Below are positions 27,605-35,500 of a DNA stretch of 64,000 nt, piece by piece; the first letter of the stretch is position 1; each line of letters starts with the position of its first letter. The stretch is from NCBI RefSeq assembly GCF_036250675.1, contig NZ_CP109592.1, positions 2,046,001-2,110,000 on the forward strand, in the 5' to 3' direction. This stretch comes from Streptomyces sp. NBC_01689 (GTDB taxonomy: Bacteria; Actinomycetota; Actinomycetes; Streptomycetales; Streptomycetaceae). Below the pieces are notes generated by a model, which worked only from the letters and a program-made list of their open reading frames with translations, was not told the origin of the DNA and searched no databases. Made by a program: the position numbers and the translations under genes.

Positions 27605-28462
27605 TCAGGCGGTGACCTCCCGGCTCACCTCGGCCCAGTCGTCGAGGTCGGCGAGCCTCGCGGTGAGAGCGGCCCGCATGTCGTTCTCGGCCTGGGCTCC
27701 CAGAGCGATGCGCAGCGGCGGCTCGGGAGCGTCGGCGACGGTGAGCAGGGCGCGGGCGGCCTTGGCGGGGTCGGCGAGGGCGGCGGCCGGCAGGTCCCCC
27801 AGGGCCTTCTGCACGGCCCTGACCGTCCCGTCGTAGTCCTCCTCGGTCTCGGCGAAGTCGAGGTTGGCCAGGAAGGACGTGGCGACCGGGCCGGGTTCGA
27901 CGAGGGTGACCTTGATGCCGAGCGGGGAGACCTCGCCCACGAGTGCGTCGGTCAGTCCTTCGACGGCGTACTTGGTGGCCGCGAGCAGTCCGACGCCCGG
28001 GTGCGCCAGCTGTCCGTAGAGCGACGATCCCTGCAGGATGTGGCCGCCGCGCTGGCGGCGGAGTACGGGCAGGACCGCACGCAGGACGTTCAGGACTCCG
28101 AAGACGTTGGTGTCGAAGACGGCGCGGGCCTGGGCGTCCGACGCCTCCTCGACGGCGCCGAACAGGCCGTATCCGGCGTTATTCGCCACGAGGTCGATGC
28201 GGCCGAACGCCGAGACGGCCGCGTCGACGGCGGCGCGCACCGCGTCCTCGTCCCGGACGTCGGCACCGAGGCCCCTGAAGGTGGCGGGGAAGTCCGCGGC
28301 GAGCCCGTCCAGGCTCCCGGCGGTACGGGCGACGCCCGCGACGCGGTCACCGCGGTCGAGGGCCGCTCTGGCCAACGCACGGCCGATGCCGGACGACGCT
28401 CCGGTGATGAACCAGGTTCGAGGCTGCCGGGAGGCGCCGCTGTCATGCGTGTCATGGGTCAT
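27605..28462 (-). CDS. Short-chain dehydrogenase/reductase (classical SDR)
   Basis: The 285-residue protein probably starts at ATG 28462; a GTG at 28480 would lie in the operator-like AT-rich sequence. It has the NAD(P) motif TGASSGIG, the NNAG structural motif (VANNAGYG), catalytic Ser in GSSLYGQ and an altered YxxxK helix (ATKYAVEG: the Tyr sits one position after Lys). Canonical SDRs have YxxxK (Y before K), so the catalytic Tyr needs alignment to place. The Arg after the first glycines (VARTAG) suggests NADPH preference. The substrate is unknown. The AT-rich dyad TAAGTGCTTA immediately upstream suggests control by a MarR/HxlR-type regulator not seen nearby. Confidence 0.85.
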   Translation of the reverse strand: MTHDTHDSGASRQPRTWFITGASSGIGRALARAALDRGDRVAGVARTAGSLDGLAADFPATFRGLGADVRDEDAVRAAVDAAVSAFGRIDLVANNAGYGLFGAVEEASDAQARAVFDTNVFGVLNVLRAVLPVLRRQRGGHILQGSSLYGQLAHPGVGLLAATKYAVEGLTDALVGEVSPLGIKVTLVEPGPVATSFLANLDFAETEEDYDGTVRAVQKALGDLPAAALADPAKAARALLTVADAPEPPLRIALGAQAENDMRAALTARLADLDDWAEVSREVTA

Positions 28463-28473
28463 GGTTATAAGCA

Positions 28474-28483
28474 TAAGCACTTA
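28474..28483 (-). promoter_or_regulatory. AT-rich dyad at the SDR start
   Basis: The sequence TAAGTGCTTA forms a TAAG/CTTA inverted repeat, followed by a second TGCTTA. It is strikingly AT-rich for this genome and lies 12-21 bp upstream of ATG 28462, a common position for MarR/HxlR-type operators. The binding protein is unknown. Confidence 0.4.
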
Positions 28484-28676
28484 GCTCGCAACGACTCAAG
28501 CTCAGTCGGACCCGAGTTGTGACGTAATCCGTTTAGCGCACAGCCGGGCGAGCTCCGCGAAGTCGTCGTGGCGGCGGACGGTCCCGTGCGGCGGCACATC
28601 GGGCACACATGGTCCGGAGGGCACTTCGCTGCAGGACGATGCTCCGGCGCCCAGCGGTCGGCGCCCGCGGCACACA

Positions 28677-28710
28677 CAGGCCTCGTCCGAGACGTCTCGG
28701 ACGAGGCCTG
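28677..28710 (-). terminator. Perfect 34-bp palindromic terminator
   Basis: Positions 28677-28693 pair exactly with 28694-28710 around gagacgtctc. It lies 110 bp downstream of the CGNR gene's stop (28820) and upstream of the SDR gene, so it likely insulates the two. Confidence 0.75.
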
Positions 28711-28819
28711 GTCACCGCACGGGGTGGGAGGGGCGTCAGCTGTCGACGACTCTCCCGGAACGCCGCCCGCGCGGAGCGACGAGGGGATCACCGGGCCGGT
28801 CGACCGAGGTGGCCCGGAC

Positions 28820-29407
28820 TCAGCCGGCCTGGGCCTTCTTGCGCTGCCGGTAGGCACGCATGGACACCTGCGAACCGCAGGCCGAGCCGCAGTAGACGGC
28901 GGACCCGTTGCGGGTGCGGTCGAAGAAACCGAAGTGGCACGGCTGGTTGCGGCAGGCCTTGAGGCGGGTCCAGGCTCCGCTCTGGGCCAGCAGGGTGACG
29001 GTCGCGAGCACGCTCCCGAACGCCCCGGGCACCCCTGTCTGCTGCGGCAGGAGCGAGGCGCCGTCGGCCCTGATGACGGGCACGAGCGGATGGCGGGTGG
29101 CCACCTGCCGCACATGCCCCTCGGCCAGCCGCACGGCCCCGGCATCGAGGGTCTCGTCCCGGGAGTGGGCCAGCAGCAGCGTGACCAGCGCGTCTCTCAG
29201 CTCCCTCGCCGCGGCGGCGTCGGCGGGCGTCACCTGTTCATCCTCGACGGGGAAGTCGTTCTCGGACAGCCACCGCGCCAGCGCCCCGGCGTCCCCGAAC
29301 CGTTCGACACGGCCTCCCGCGTCCGCGTGCGTGTTGACGAACTCCAGCACCAGGTCGACTCCGTCCGGCGGCTCCAGTGGGCTGCGCTCCGCCTTGCCCT
29401 GCCCCAT
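28820..29407 (-). CDS. CGNR zinc-finger regulator with ABATE domain
   Basis: ATG 29407, with AAAGGA upstream, gives 195 residues. The N-terminal 130 residues are an ABATE-type domain (DLVLEFVNTHAD opening) thought to bind a ligand or stress signal. The C-terminus is a CGNR zinc finger: CRNQPCHFGFFDRTRNG followed by YCGSACGSQVSMRAYRQR. The four zinc Cys residues are present, but CGNR itself reads CGSQ. Family members are putative DNA-binding stress regulators in actinobacteria. It is divergent from the HEAT/MerR operon, so the shared 173-bp region could carry sites for both. Confidence 0.87.
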   Translation of the reverse strand: MGQGKAERSPLEPPDGVDLVLEFVNTHADAGGRVERFGDAGALARWLSENDFPVEDEQVTPADAAAARELRDALVTLLLAHSRDETLDAGAVRLAEGHVRQVATRHPLVPVIRADGASLLPQQTGVPGAFGSVLATVTLLAQSGAWTRLKACRNQPCHFGFFDRTRNGSAVYCGSACGSQVSMRAYRQRKKAQAG

Positions 29408-29527
29408 GCCGAGTCCTTTCGGTGACCTGCCCTGACAATGAGCGAATGCCATTAGGGAGCAACATATTCCCGCTACCCCGCGCTCCTCGTCAGGGTCATG
29501 GTACTGAACGGTCCCTCCCTCGCCTGT

Positions 29528-29558
29528 TTGACCTTGACACCGTGACAAGGTCTTCACT
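29528..29558 (+). promoter_or_regulatory. MerR-type promoter with 19-bp spacer operator
   Basis: TTGACC (29528-29533) and TTCACT (29553-29558) are separated by 19 bp. The spacer is filled by a dyad with arms GACCTTG (29530-29536) and CAAGGTC (29546-29552) plus an inner CAC/GTG. This overlong spacer with the dyad between -35 and -10 is diagnostic of MerR-family activation by DNA distortion. It drives the HEAT protein gene and the MerR gene behind it. Confidence 0.8.
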
Positions 29559-29580
29559 GCGTGCCATGGAGGTGGTCTCG

Positions 29581-30303
29581 ATGGTGGTCACGGGGCACGG
29601 CGCGGGCCTGGGCGAAGTCCAGGGCAGGGGCAACGACAAGGGTGCGGACAGGGATACGGGGGCGGGTGCGGTGCGTGGGCCGGCGGACGGCCGTTCGTCG
29701 GTGCGGCTGCGGGCCGCTCTGGAGGCCGGCTCGGCGCCCGACCCGCGGTTCGTCGACGGGCTCGTCGAGCGATGCGCGGTCGAGCCCGACTTCTTCGTCC
29801 GCGACATGCTGACCTGGGCGCTGACCCGGCACCCGGTGTCCCTGACACTTCCCGCGCTGGTGCGCGAACTCGGTTCGGAACGTCCTCAGGCGCGCAGCCA
29901 GGCACTCCACACGCTGTCCAAGATCGGGGACCCCCGGGCGTGGCCGGCGATCACTCCGGCGCTCCTCCACGACGCCGACCACGAGGTGGCGCGGAGTGCC
30001 TGGCGGGCGGCGGTCGTGCTCGTCCCGGAAGGCGGGGAACCCGCACTGGCCGAGGCGTTGGCGACCCGGCTCGGGCGCGGCGGACGGGAGACGCGGCTGA
30101 GTCTCAGCCGGGCCCTGGTCGCGCTGGGTGAGGCCGTACTGCCCGCCCTGCGTGCCGCCGAGGCGGCCGCCGACCCCCGCGTGCGCGTGCACGCGCTCGC
30201 GACACAGGAGCTGTTGCGCGACCCGGACACCGGATTCGAGTCCGCGATCGAGGAGGCGAAGCGCGCCGTGGCCCTCGGCGTGTCCGGACAGGAGGGACCA
30301 TGA
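29581..30303 (+). CDS. HEAT-repeat protein encoded before a MerR regulator
   Basis: ATG 29581 follows GGAGGT by 7 nt, giving 240 residues. After a Gly-rich, low-complexity N-terminus of about 40 residues the protein consists of HEAT-like helical pairs (SLTLPALVRELGSERPQAR, ALHTLSKIGDPRAWPAI, LLHDADHEVARSAWRAAV, RALVALGEAVLPALRAA). It lacks enzyme motifs and a signal peptide. Such solenoids bind proteins or nucleic acids. Only 3 nt separate it from a MerR regulator that carries the same kind of repeats, and both are behind one MerR-type promoter, so the two proteins probably work together. Confidence 0.85.
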   Translation: MVVTGHGAGLGEVQGRGNDKGADRDTGAGAVRGPADGRSSVRLRAALEAGSAPDPRFVDGLVERCAVEPDFFVRDMLTWALTRHPVSLTLPALVRELGSERPQARSQALHTLSKIGDPRAWPAITPALLHDADHEVARSAWRAAVVLVPEGGEPALAEALATRLGRGGRETRLSLSRALVALGEAVLPALRAAEAAADPRVRVHALATQELLRDPDTGFESAIEEAKRAVALGVSGQEGP

Positions 30304-30306
30304 GGC

Positions 30307-31311
30307 GTGTTGATCGGTGAGGTGGCGCGCAGGTCCGGGGTCAGTGCCCGCATGCTCCGGCATTACGAGTCGCTCGGTCTGGTCCGTCCTTCGGGCCGTA
30401 CCGGGTCGGGCTATCGGGAGTACTCCACGGAGGACATCCGGCGGATCTTCCATGTCGAGAGCCTGCGGTCGCTGGGCCTGTCGCTGCGGGAGATCGGGCG
30501 CGCGCTCGACGATCCCGGTTTCGCGCCCGCGGCCCTCGTCGGTGAACTCGTCGGCCGGACCCGTGAACGCATCGCGGCGGAGACCGAGTTGCTCACCCGG
30601 CTCGGCAGGATTCACGCCGCGGACCCGGGCGGCTGGGAGGACGTCCTCCAGATCGTCGCGCTCCTGCGCGCACTGGAGTCGACGAGCGCCGACGCGCGGC
30701 AGCGCGCGGCCCTCTCCTCGGCCGGCGAGGTGCCAGTGCCGGTGGAGGCCCTGGTCGAGGCGGTGTTGAGCGAGACGGAGCCGAACGTGGCCGGTGCCCT
30801 GCGCTGGGCGCTGACGCGATCGGGTGGCGACGGCACGGAGTTGCTGGCGCGGGGCCTCGGTTCGCCCGGGGCCGTGGTGCGGGAACGTGCCGTCCGGTCC
30901 CTCGCCGAGATGCCCGGTCCCGAGGCGACCGCCCACCTGCGGAACGCGCTGGGCGACTCCGACGCCGTGGTCCGCGGGTACGCGGCTCTGGCGCTCGGAG
31001 CGCGGGGGGTGGACGAGGCGGTGCCGGTGCTCGTCGACATGATCGTGGAGGGAAGGAACGACACCGACGCCGCCGACGCGCTGAGCGCCCTGGCGGTCGA
31101 CACCGCGACGGCGGACCGGATCACCGGCAGGCTCGTGGACCGGCTCGCCCACAATGCCACCGGAGCACCCGCACGCGGACGGCTGACCCAGGCGCTGGCG
31201 GACCTCCCCGGCACGAGGGCGTCGCGTGCCCTCGCAGAGCTCTCGCAGGACGCGGACCGCGCCGTCGCCCTGACCGCGACGTACCTACTCCGGCTGCGCG
31301 ACGTACGGTGA
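30307..31311 (+). CDS. MerR-family regulator with HEAT-repeat effector domain
   Basis: The 334-residue protein starts at GTG 30307, 3 nt after the HEAT gene stop. Residues 1-70 are a MerR DNA-binding domain (LIGEVARRSGVSARMLRHYE, YREYSTEDIRRI), followed by a dimerisation helix (residues about 80-115). Instead of a small metal or drug pocket, residues 150-334 form HEAT-like repeats (VVRERAVRSLAEMPGPEATA, VVRGYAALALGARGVDEAVP, ARGRLTQALADLPGTRASRA). This combination suggests the inducer is a protein or a large molecule, or that the regulator interacts with the neighbouring HEAT protein. Autoregulation through the promoter at 29528-29558 is likely. Confidence 0.92.
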   Translation: MLIGEVARRSGVSARMLRHYESLGLVRPSGRTGSGYREYSTEDIRRIFHVESLRSLGLSLREIGRALDDPGFAPAALVGELVGRTRERIAAETELLTRLGRIHAADPGGWEDVLQIVALLRALESTSADARQRAALSSAGEVPVPVEALVEAVLSETEPNVAGALRWALTRSGGDGTELLARGLGSPGAVVRERAVRSLAEMPGPEATAHLRNALGDSDAVVRGYAALALGARGVDEAVPVLVDMIVEGRNDTDAADALSALAVDTATADRITGRLVDRLAHNATGAPARGRLTQALADLPGTRASRALAELSQDADRAVALTATYLLRLRDVR

Positions 31312-31648
31312 CGGATCCCGTCGGCTCCGTAATGTGACGCACCATCAGTGTCTCTCCCCGAAAGGCCGCATGACACACGGTCACCTGTCCCGTTGACCTC
31401 GCCAGGTGAGACACGAGGACCGGTCTCCCCGGCCGCCCCACGGGCTGAGGGACGGGGTGACCGGCCGGTGGCCGCGGGCAGGGCCGGCCCTCCGCCCGCC
31501 GTCCGCCATCCGCCGCCGCGGGCGCGGGCATGGGGTGGGGCGGGTGATGGCTGGCGGGAAGGCCGCGGCCGGCCCGGCGAGGACGACCGGCCGCGGCCTC
31601 CCGGGGCCGCCCCGCCCGCTCCGGAGGGCGGGGCGGCGGACCCGGAGG
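31312..31648. other. Convergent intergenic region with two GC-rich hairpins
   Basis: These 337 bp lie between the MerR stop and the stop of the minus-strand oxidoreductase. Apart from a small CACCTG/CAGGTG repeat (31382-31408), the left half shows nothing. The right end carries two strong hairpins acting as terminators. Confidence 0.5.
31561..31636. terminator. Double hairpin terminator
   Basis: Two perfect hairpins are adjacent: ggccgcggccgg at 31561-31572 pairs with 31587-31598 (14-nt loop), and ccgccccgccc at 31607-31617 pairs with 31626-31636 (8-nt loop). They lie just downstream of the oxidoreductase stop (31649) and face the MerR operon. Confidence 0.75.
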
Positions 31649-32551
31649 TCAGGTCAGCAGGACGGCCTTGCCCCGGTTGCGGCGCGCCTCCAGGTCGGCG
31701 TGCGCGGCGGCTGCCCCGTCGAGCGGGTACGTCCGCCAGACGGGCAGGGTGAGTCCGCCCGCGGCGGCCGCCCGGACGACCTGCGGCAGGAAGGTTCCGT
31801 CGTCGGTGCTTCCGGCGCTGAAGCGGACGCCGTGCCGCGCGGCCGAGAGGTCGGCGACGGTCAGGACGTGCGCGCGGTCGCCGGTCAGGCCGACGGAGTC
31901 GGCGAGGACACCGGCGCCCGCGGCGTCGAGGACACGGTCGACCCCCTGGGGCGCCGCGGTCCTCACCCGCCGGGCCCAGCCCTCGCCGTAGCCGACCGCC
32001 ACGGCCCCGAGCGCGGTGAGACGCTCCAGGTCGTGCTCACCGGCCGTGCCCACGACGGTGACGCCCCGGGCGAGGGCCAGCTGCACCGCGACGGTGCCCA
32101 CGCTGCCGCCTGCCCCGTGGACGAGCAAGGTGTCTCCCGCGCGCAGGTCCAGCAGGCCGAGCACGCGGAACGCGGTCGCACCGACCGTCACCAGGGACGC
32201 GGCGACCTCCCACGACAGCGCCGCGGGCCTGGCCACCGGCCGCTCCAGCAGCGCGTACTCGCCGTAGCCGCCCCCCACGGTGGCACCGAGGACCTCGTCG
32301 CCCACGTCCGCGTCCGCGCCCGCTCCGACGGCGTCGACGACACCGGACGCGTCCAGGCCGGGCACCACGGGGAAACGGACCGGGACGGCGTCGGCCATCA
32401 GGCCGGAACGGATCTTCAGGTCGAACGGGTTCACGGAGGCGGCGCGCACCCGGATCCGGACCTGTCCGGGTCCGGGCTCCGGCGGGGTCACCTCCGACAG
32501 CCGGAGCACCTCGGGCGTGCCGTACTCGGAGAAGGTGATCGCTTGGGACAT
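31649..32551 (-). CDS. Zinc-less MDR-type quinone oxidoreductase / alcohol dehydrogenase
   Basis: The 300-residue protein has the medium-chain dehydrogenase fold: GroES-like N-terminus ([23 protein letters not shown]-like region, [11 protein letters not shown]) and Rossmann domain with [16 protein letters not shown]. The cysteine ligands of zinc alcohol dehydrogenases are missing, which points to the NADPH:quinone reductase (QOR) branch reducing electrophilic alkenes or quinones. It follows the OYE-type reductase by 52 bp on the same strand, forming an electrophile-defence operon likely controlled by the divergent MarR regulator. Confidence 0.9.
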   Translation of the reverse strand: MSQAITFSEYGTPEVLRLSEVTPPEPGPGQVRIRVRAASVNPFDLKIRSGLMADAVPVRFPVVPGLDASGVVDAVGAGADADVGDEVLGATVGGGYGEYALLERPVARPAALSWEVAASLVTVGATAFRVLGLLDLRAGDTLLVHGAGGSVGTVAVQLALARGVTVVGTAGEHDLERLTALGAVAVGYGEGWARRVRTAAPQGVDRVLDAAGAGVLADSVGLTGDRAHVLTVADLSAARHGVRFSAGSTDDGTFLPQVVRAAAAGGLTLPVWRTYPLDGAAAAHADLEARRNRGKAVLLT

Positions 32552-32603
32552 CAGGAACTCCCGGGTAGGGGTGAGCGGCGGGGCGGCCCGACAGGGGCGC
32601 CGC

Positions 32604-33674
32604 TCAGGCGGTGAGGGTGGGGTAGTCGGTGTAACCGCGGTGGTCCCCGCCGTAGAAGGCGGACGGGTCCGGCGCGTTGAACGGACCGCCCGCGGCCAGG
32701 CGCCGGGGCAGATCGGGGTTGGCGAGGAACAGCGCTCCGTAGGCGACCATGTCCGCGCTCCCGTCCTCGATCAGGCCGAGCGCGGCGGGGCCGGTGGCGT
32801 CGGGGTGGGTGAACGGGTTGAGGACGAACGTGCCGGGCCATTCCTTGCGCAGCCGTGCGGTCAGCGCGGTGTCGGGGCCCTCCGAGAGATGCAGATAGGC
32901 GAGACCCGCGCCGGCGAGCCGGTCCAGCAGTGCCCCGTAGACCTCGGCCGGGTCGTCCTCGACGATGTCGTTGTACGGGTTGCCGGGCGAGATGCGCAGA
33001 CCGACGCGCGTGCCGCCGATCTCCCCGGCCACAGCGGTGACGACCCCGACGGCGAAGCGGATCCGGCCCTCGGTGGATCCGCCGTAGGCGTCCGTGCGGT
33101 GGTTGGTGTTGTCCGCGAGGAACTGGTGGAGCAGATAGCCGTTGGCGCCGTGGATCTCCACGCCGTCGAATCCGGCCTCGACGGCGTTGCGCGCCGCGGT
33201 CACGAAGTCGGCGACGGTCTGCCGGATCTCCGCCTCGCTCAGCTCCTTCGGTGTGACGAAGTCCCGCGGTCCCTCGTGGGTGTGCACGCGGCCCCGGGCG
33301 GCGACCGCCGAGGCACCGACCGGTGTCAGGCCGTCGGGCAGCAGACTCGGGTGACCGATCCGGCCGGTGTGCATCAGCTGCGCGAAGATCACCCCGCCCT
33401 CGCGGTGCACGGCGTCGGTGACCGTCCGCCATGCCCTCACCTGGCCCGGCGTGTGCAGACCGGGGGTGTCGGGGTAGCCCTGGCCGACGGGTGAGGGCTG
33501 GACGCCCTCGGTGACGATCAGCCCGGCACCGGCGCGCTGCGCGTAGTAGGTCGCCATCAGTTCCGTCGGTTCGGCGCCTGGACCGTAGGCGCGGCTGCGG
33601 GTCATCGGCGCCATCACGACGCGGTTCGCGAGGCGGGTACCGCCCAGGACGATCGGGTCGAAAGCAGTGGTCAT
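32604..33674 (-). CDS. Old Yellow Enzyme-type alkene reductase
   Basis: ATG 33674 with GAGGGAG upstream gives 356 residues. It is a complete FMN-dependent TIM-barrel of the OYE/NemA family: [12 protein letters not shown], the active-site pair in [15 protein letters not shown] (His-Asn), the [15 protein letters not shown] segment and C-terminal [13 protein letters not shown]. Such enzymes reduce activated C=C bonds of enones, nitro compounds and maleimides using NADPH. A pair of operator-like repeats sits at its start and a MarR regulator is divergent, suggesting induction by reactive electrophiles. Confidence 0.93.
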   Translation of the reverse strand: MTTAFDPIVLGGTRLANRVVMAPMTRSRAYGPGAEPTELMATYYAQRAGAGLIVTEGVQPSPVGQGYPDTPGLHTPGQVRAWRTVTDAVHREGGVIFAQLMHTGRIGHPSLLPDGLTPVGASAVAARGRVHTHEGPRDFVTPKELSEAEIRQTVADFVTAARNAVEAGFDGVEIHGANGYLLHQFLADNTNHRTDAYGGSTEGRIRFAVGVVTAVAGEIGGTRVGLRISPGNPYNDIVEDDPAEVYGALLDRLAGAGLAYLHLSEGPDTALTARLRKEWPGTFVLNPFTHPDATGPAALGLIEDGSADMVAYGALFLANPDLPRRLAAGGPFNAPDPSAFYGGDHRGYTDYPTLTA

Positions 33675-33737
33675 GCGTCGCTCCCTCGGGACAAGTGGTG
33701 CTCCTCGGGCCGGGCGCGCCGTGGCTCGCCCCGTCCG

Positions 33738-33778
33738 TTTACTGTCTGGACAAGTAAAACACCTGTCCGGACAGTAAA
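33738..33778. promoter_or_regulatory. Duplicated operator between OYE and MarR genes
   Basis: A long inverted repeat (33738-33752 and 33764-33778, 14 of 15 bases) contains two copies of a 12-bp dyad: CTGTCTGGACAA (33742-33753) and the perfect CTGTCCGGACAG (33763-33774). It lies 64-104 bp upstream of the reductase start. A third copy overlaps the MarR leader. Confidence 0.75.
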
Positions 33779-33897
33779 TGCCATCGAGGGCCTCCGGAGG
33801 GGCGAAAGTGAAGCAACTAACAGCCATCTGGCTGGGGTGTTGTGGCACTTGCCGAGTCGCAAGCTCAGGGGAAAGGGCGGCGGAGGGTAGAGTTCTG

Positions 33898-33909
33898 CTG
33901 TCCAAACAG
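33898..33909 (+). promoter_or_regulatory. Third operator copy in the MarR leader
   Basis: CTGTCCAAACAG differs from the perfect dyad at 33763-33774 at two positions and ends 15 bp before the MarR start codon. Its position implies autoregulation. Confidence 0.65.
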
Positions 33910-33924
33910 GAGAGTGAGGAAGTC

Positions 33925-34467
33925 ATGACCGAGTCCACGCCGGAAGCCGGACAGAGTTCCGGGGTGCCGGAGGAGAAGGCCACCGTGCCGGTCCCCGGCG
34001 CGGCCGGCAGCGGACCGATCAGTCACGCGATCTTCCGGCTGGCCCGGCTGCACCGCATGTTCGCGGGCCAGCTGCTGCGCCGCATCGGTCTGCACCCGGG
34101 CCAGGAGCTGGTCATGATGCATCTCTGGGAGCTCGGCCCCCAGCGCCAGATCGACCTGGTGCGGCTGCTGGACTCCGACGCCGCCACGATGACGCGTACC
34201 GTCCGCCGCCTCGAACAGGCGGGCTTCGTGCGCCGCCGCCCCTCCCCCACCGACAAGCGCGCCTCGCTCATCGAACCGACGGCGGCCAGCCATGCCCTGC
34301 GCCGGGAGGTGGAGCGGGTCTGGAGCCAGTTGGAGGGCCTCTCGACCACCGGGCTCTCCGACGACGAGTGCGCCGACACCCTCGCCGTGCTGGAGCGCCT
34401 GGAGCGGAACCTCGTACGAGCCGCCGCACACCCCGTGGACCCGGACGCGGGCCGCCAGGGAGCGTAG
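33925..34467 (+). CDS. MarR-family regulator divergent from alkene reductase
   Basis: ATG 33925 follows GAGGAAG and gives 180 residues. A flexible 35-residue acidic N-terminus precedes a MarR winged helix: LHPGQELVMMHLWELGPQR, then the recognition helix DAATMTRTVRRLEQAGFV and wing RRRPSPTDKRASLIE. MarR proteins repress divergent detoxification genes and release on ligand or electrophile binding. The three dyads of consensus CTGTCYRRACAR in the intergenic region are the obvious binding sites. Confidence 0.92.
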   Translation: MTESTPEAGQSSGVPEEKATVPVPGAAGSGPISHAIFRLARLHRMFAGQLLRRIGLHPGQELVMMHLWELGPQRQIDLVRLLDSDAATMTRTVRRLEQAGFVRRRPSPTDKRASLIEPTAASHALRREVERVWSQLEGLSTTGLSDDECADTLAVLERLERNLVRAAAHPVDPDAGRQGA

Positions 34468-34472
34468 GGGCG

Positions 34473-34530
34473 CGCAGGGCCGGCACGCAGGGCCGGCACG
34501 CAGGGCCGGCACGCAGGGCCGGCACGCAGG
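34473..34530. repeat. 13-bp tandem repeat, four exact copies
   Basis: The unit cgcagggccggca repeats at 34473, 34486, 34499 and 34512, with a partial fifth copy from 34525. It starts 5 bp after the MarR stop, in the gap between convergent genes. Arms ggcc make it able to fold, so it may help terminate transcription; a slippage origin is likely. Confidence 0.85.
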
Positions 34531-34666
34531 TCGCGGCGCGCGGGGCACGGCACGCAAGGCGCGGCACCCAAGGCACGGACCGGCCCGTCGAGCGCCTCGC
34601 GGGTGTCCGGCAGGCCCCGCGCCTCCGCACGGGCCTGCCGCTCACGCCCGGTGCCGGGCCCCGGGG

Positions 34667-35404
34667 TCACCAGGGGATGACGCCGGCGTCCTCGGCGAAC
34701 GAACCGGTGGGGCCGTCGTCGGGCAGCGTGGCGAGCCGGATCGCCGTGGCCGCGCCCTGCTCCGGGGTGCGGGGGCCGTGGAAACCGGTGAAGTCGGTCG
34801 CCACCAGCCCCGGACAGGCGGCATTGACCAGGATGTTCGTACCGGCGAACTGCCGGGCGTACTGCACGGTGACGGCGTTGAGGAACGTCTTCGACGGCGA
34901 GTACGCCGCCATGACGGGGCCGATCTCGATGTCCGGGTCCGCCTGCCGGGTCAGGGAGGCGACGGCGCTGGAGACGTTCACGACGCGCGGTGACGCCGAG
35001 CGCCGCAGCAGGGGCAGCATCGCGTTGGTCACCCGGATGACACCGAGGACATTGGTCTCCACGACCGTACGGACCACGCCGAGGTCGAGCGTGGTCGGAT
35101 CCTGCACCCAGCCCGGCCCCATCTCCCCTGATATTCCGGCGTTGTTGACCAAGACGTCGAGGCGCCCGGCCTGCCGCTCGACCAGTTCCACGGCCTCGGC
35201 CACGCTCGCGTCGGACGTCACGTCCAGTGCCACCCCGAACGCGTCCACGCCGGCGGCGCGCAGCTTCCGCACGGCGGTCTCGCGCCGTCTTTCGTCGCGG
35301 GCTCCCACCCCCACACGGTGTCCGAGCGCGCCCAGTCCGGCCGCGATCGCGTATCCGATTCCCTTGTTCGCGCCGGTCACCAGCGCGGTCTTCGTCTCGC
35401 TCAT
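34667..35404 (-). CDS. Short-chain dehydrogenase/reductase (carbonyl reductase-like)
   Basis: The 245-residue SDR has the cofactor motif TGANKGIGYAIA, NNAGISG, Ser in NVSSAVAS, and a catalytic helix reading YSPSKTFLN (YxxxK). TGANKGIG is typical of the NADPH-dependent carbonyl reductase group. PGLVATDF follows. It is divergent from a LysR regulator, with a perfect palindrome between them; it is the probable target of that regulator. Confidence 0.9.
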   Translation of the reverse strand: MSETKTALVTGANKGIGYAIAAGLGALGHRVGVGARDERRRETAVRKLRAAGVDAFGVALDVTSDASVAEAVELVERQAGRLDVLVNNAGISGEMGPGWVQDPTTLDLGVVRTVVETNVLGVIRVTNAMLPLLRRSASPRVVNVSSAVASLTRQADPDIEIGPVMAAYSPSKTFLNAVTVQYARQFAGTNILVNAACPGLVATDFTGFHGPRTPEQGAATAIRLATLPDDGPTGSFAEDAGVIPW

Positions 35405-35457
35405 GCCGTCGATCGTCGTCCGCGCACACGCGGCGCATCCAACACCGATACGGTGCC

Positions 35458-35482
35458 CTGTGATACCCGACGGGTATCACAG
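35458..35482. promoter_or_regulatory. LysR-type operator, perfect 11-bp arms
   Basis: CTGTGATACCC (35458-35468) and GGGTATCACAG (35472-35482) flank gac. The core TACCCGACGGGTA fits the T-N11-A rule for LysR-type regulator boxes. It is located 18 bp before the LysR start and 54 bp before the divergent SDR start. Confidence 0.8.
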
Positions 35483-35500
35483 CGGAGGTAGGCTTCCGCC

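Larger units (their letters stand above)
28463..28819. other. Intergenic region with operator-like dyad and terminator
   Basis: These 357 bp separate the SDR gene from the CGNR regulator, both minus strand. Next to the SDR start lies the AT-rich TAAGTGCTTA dyad (28474-28483) with TGCTTA direct repeats; further right is the perfect palindrome at 28677-28710. No gene with a ribosome site was found in between. Confidence 0.5.

Noticed and set aside
34473..34530. CRISPR-like array
   Set aside because: Units are contiguous 13-mers with no spacers and no cas genes are present.
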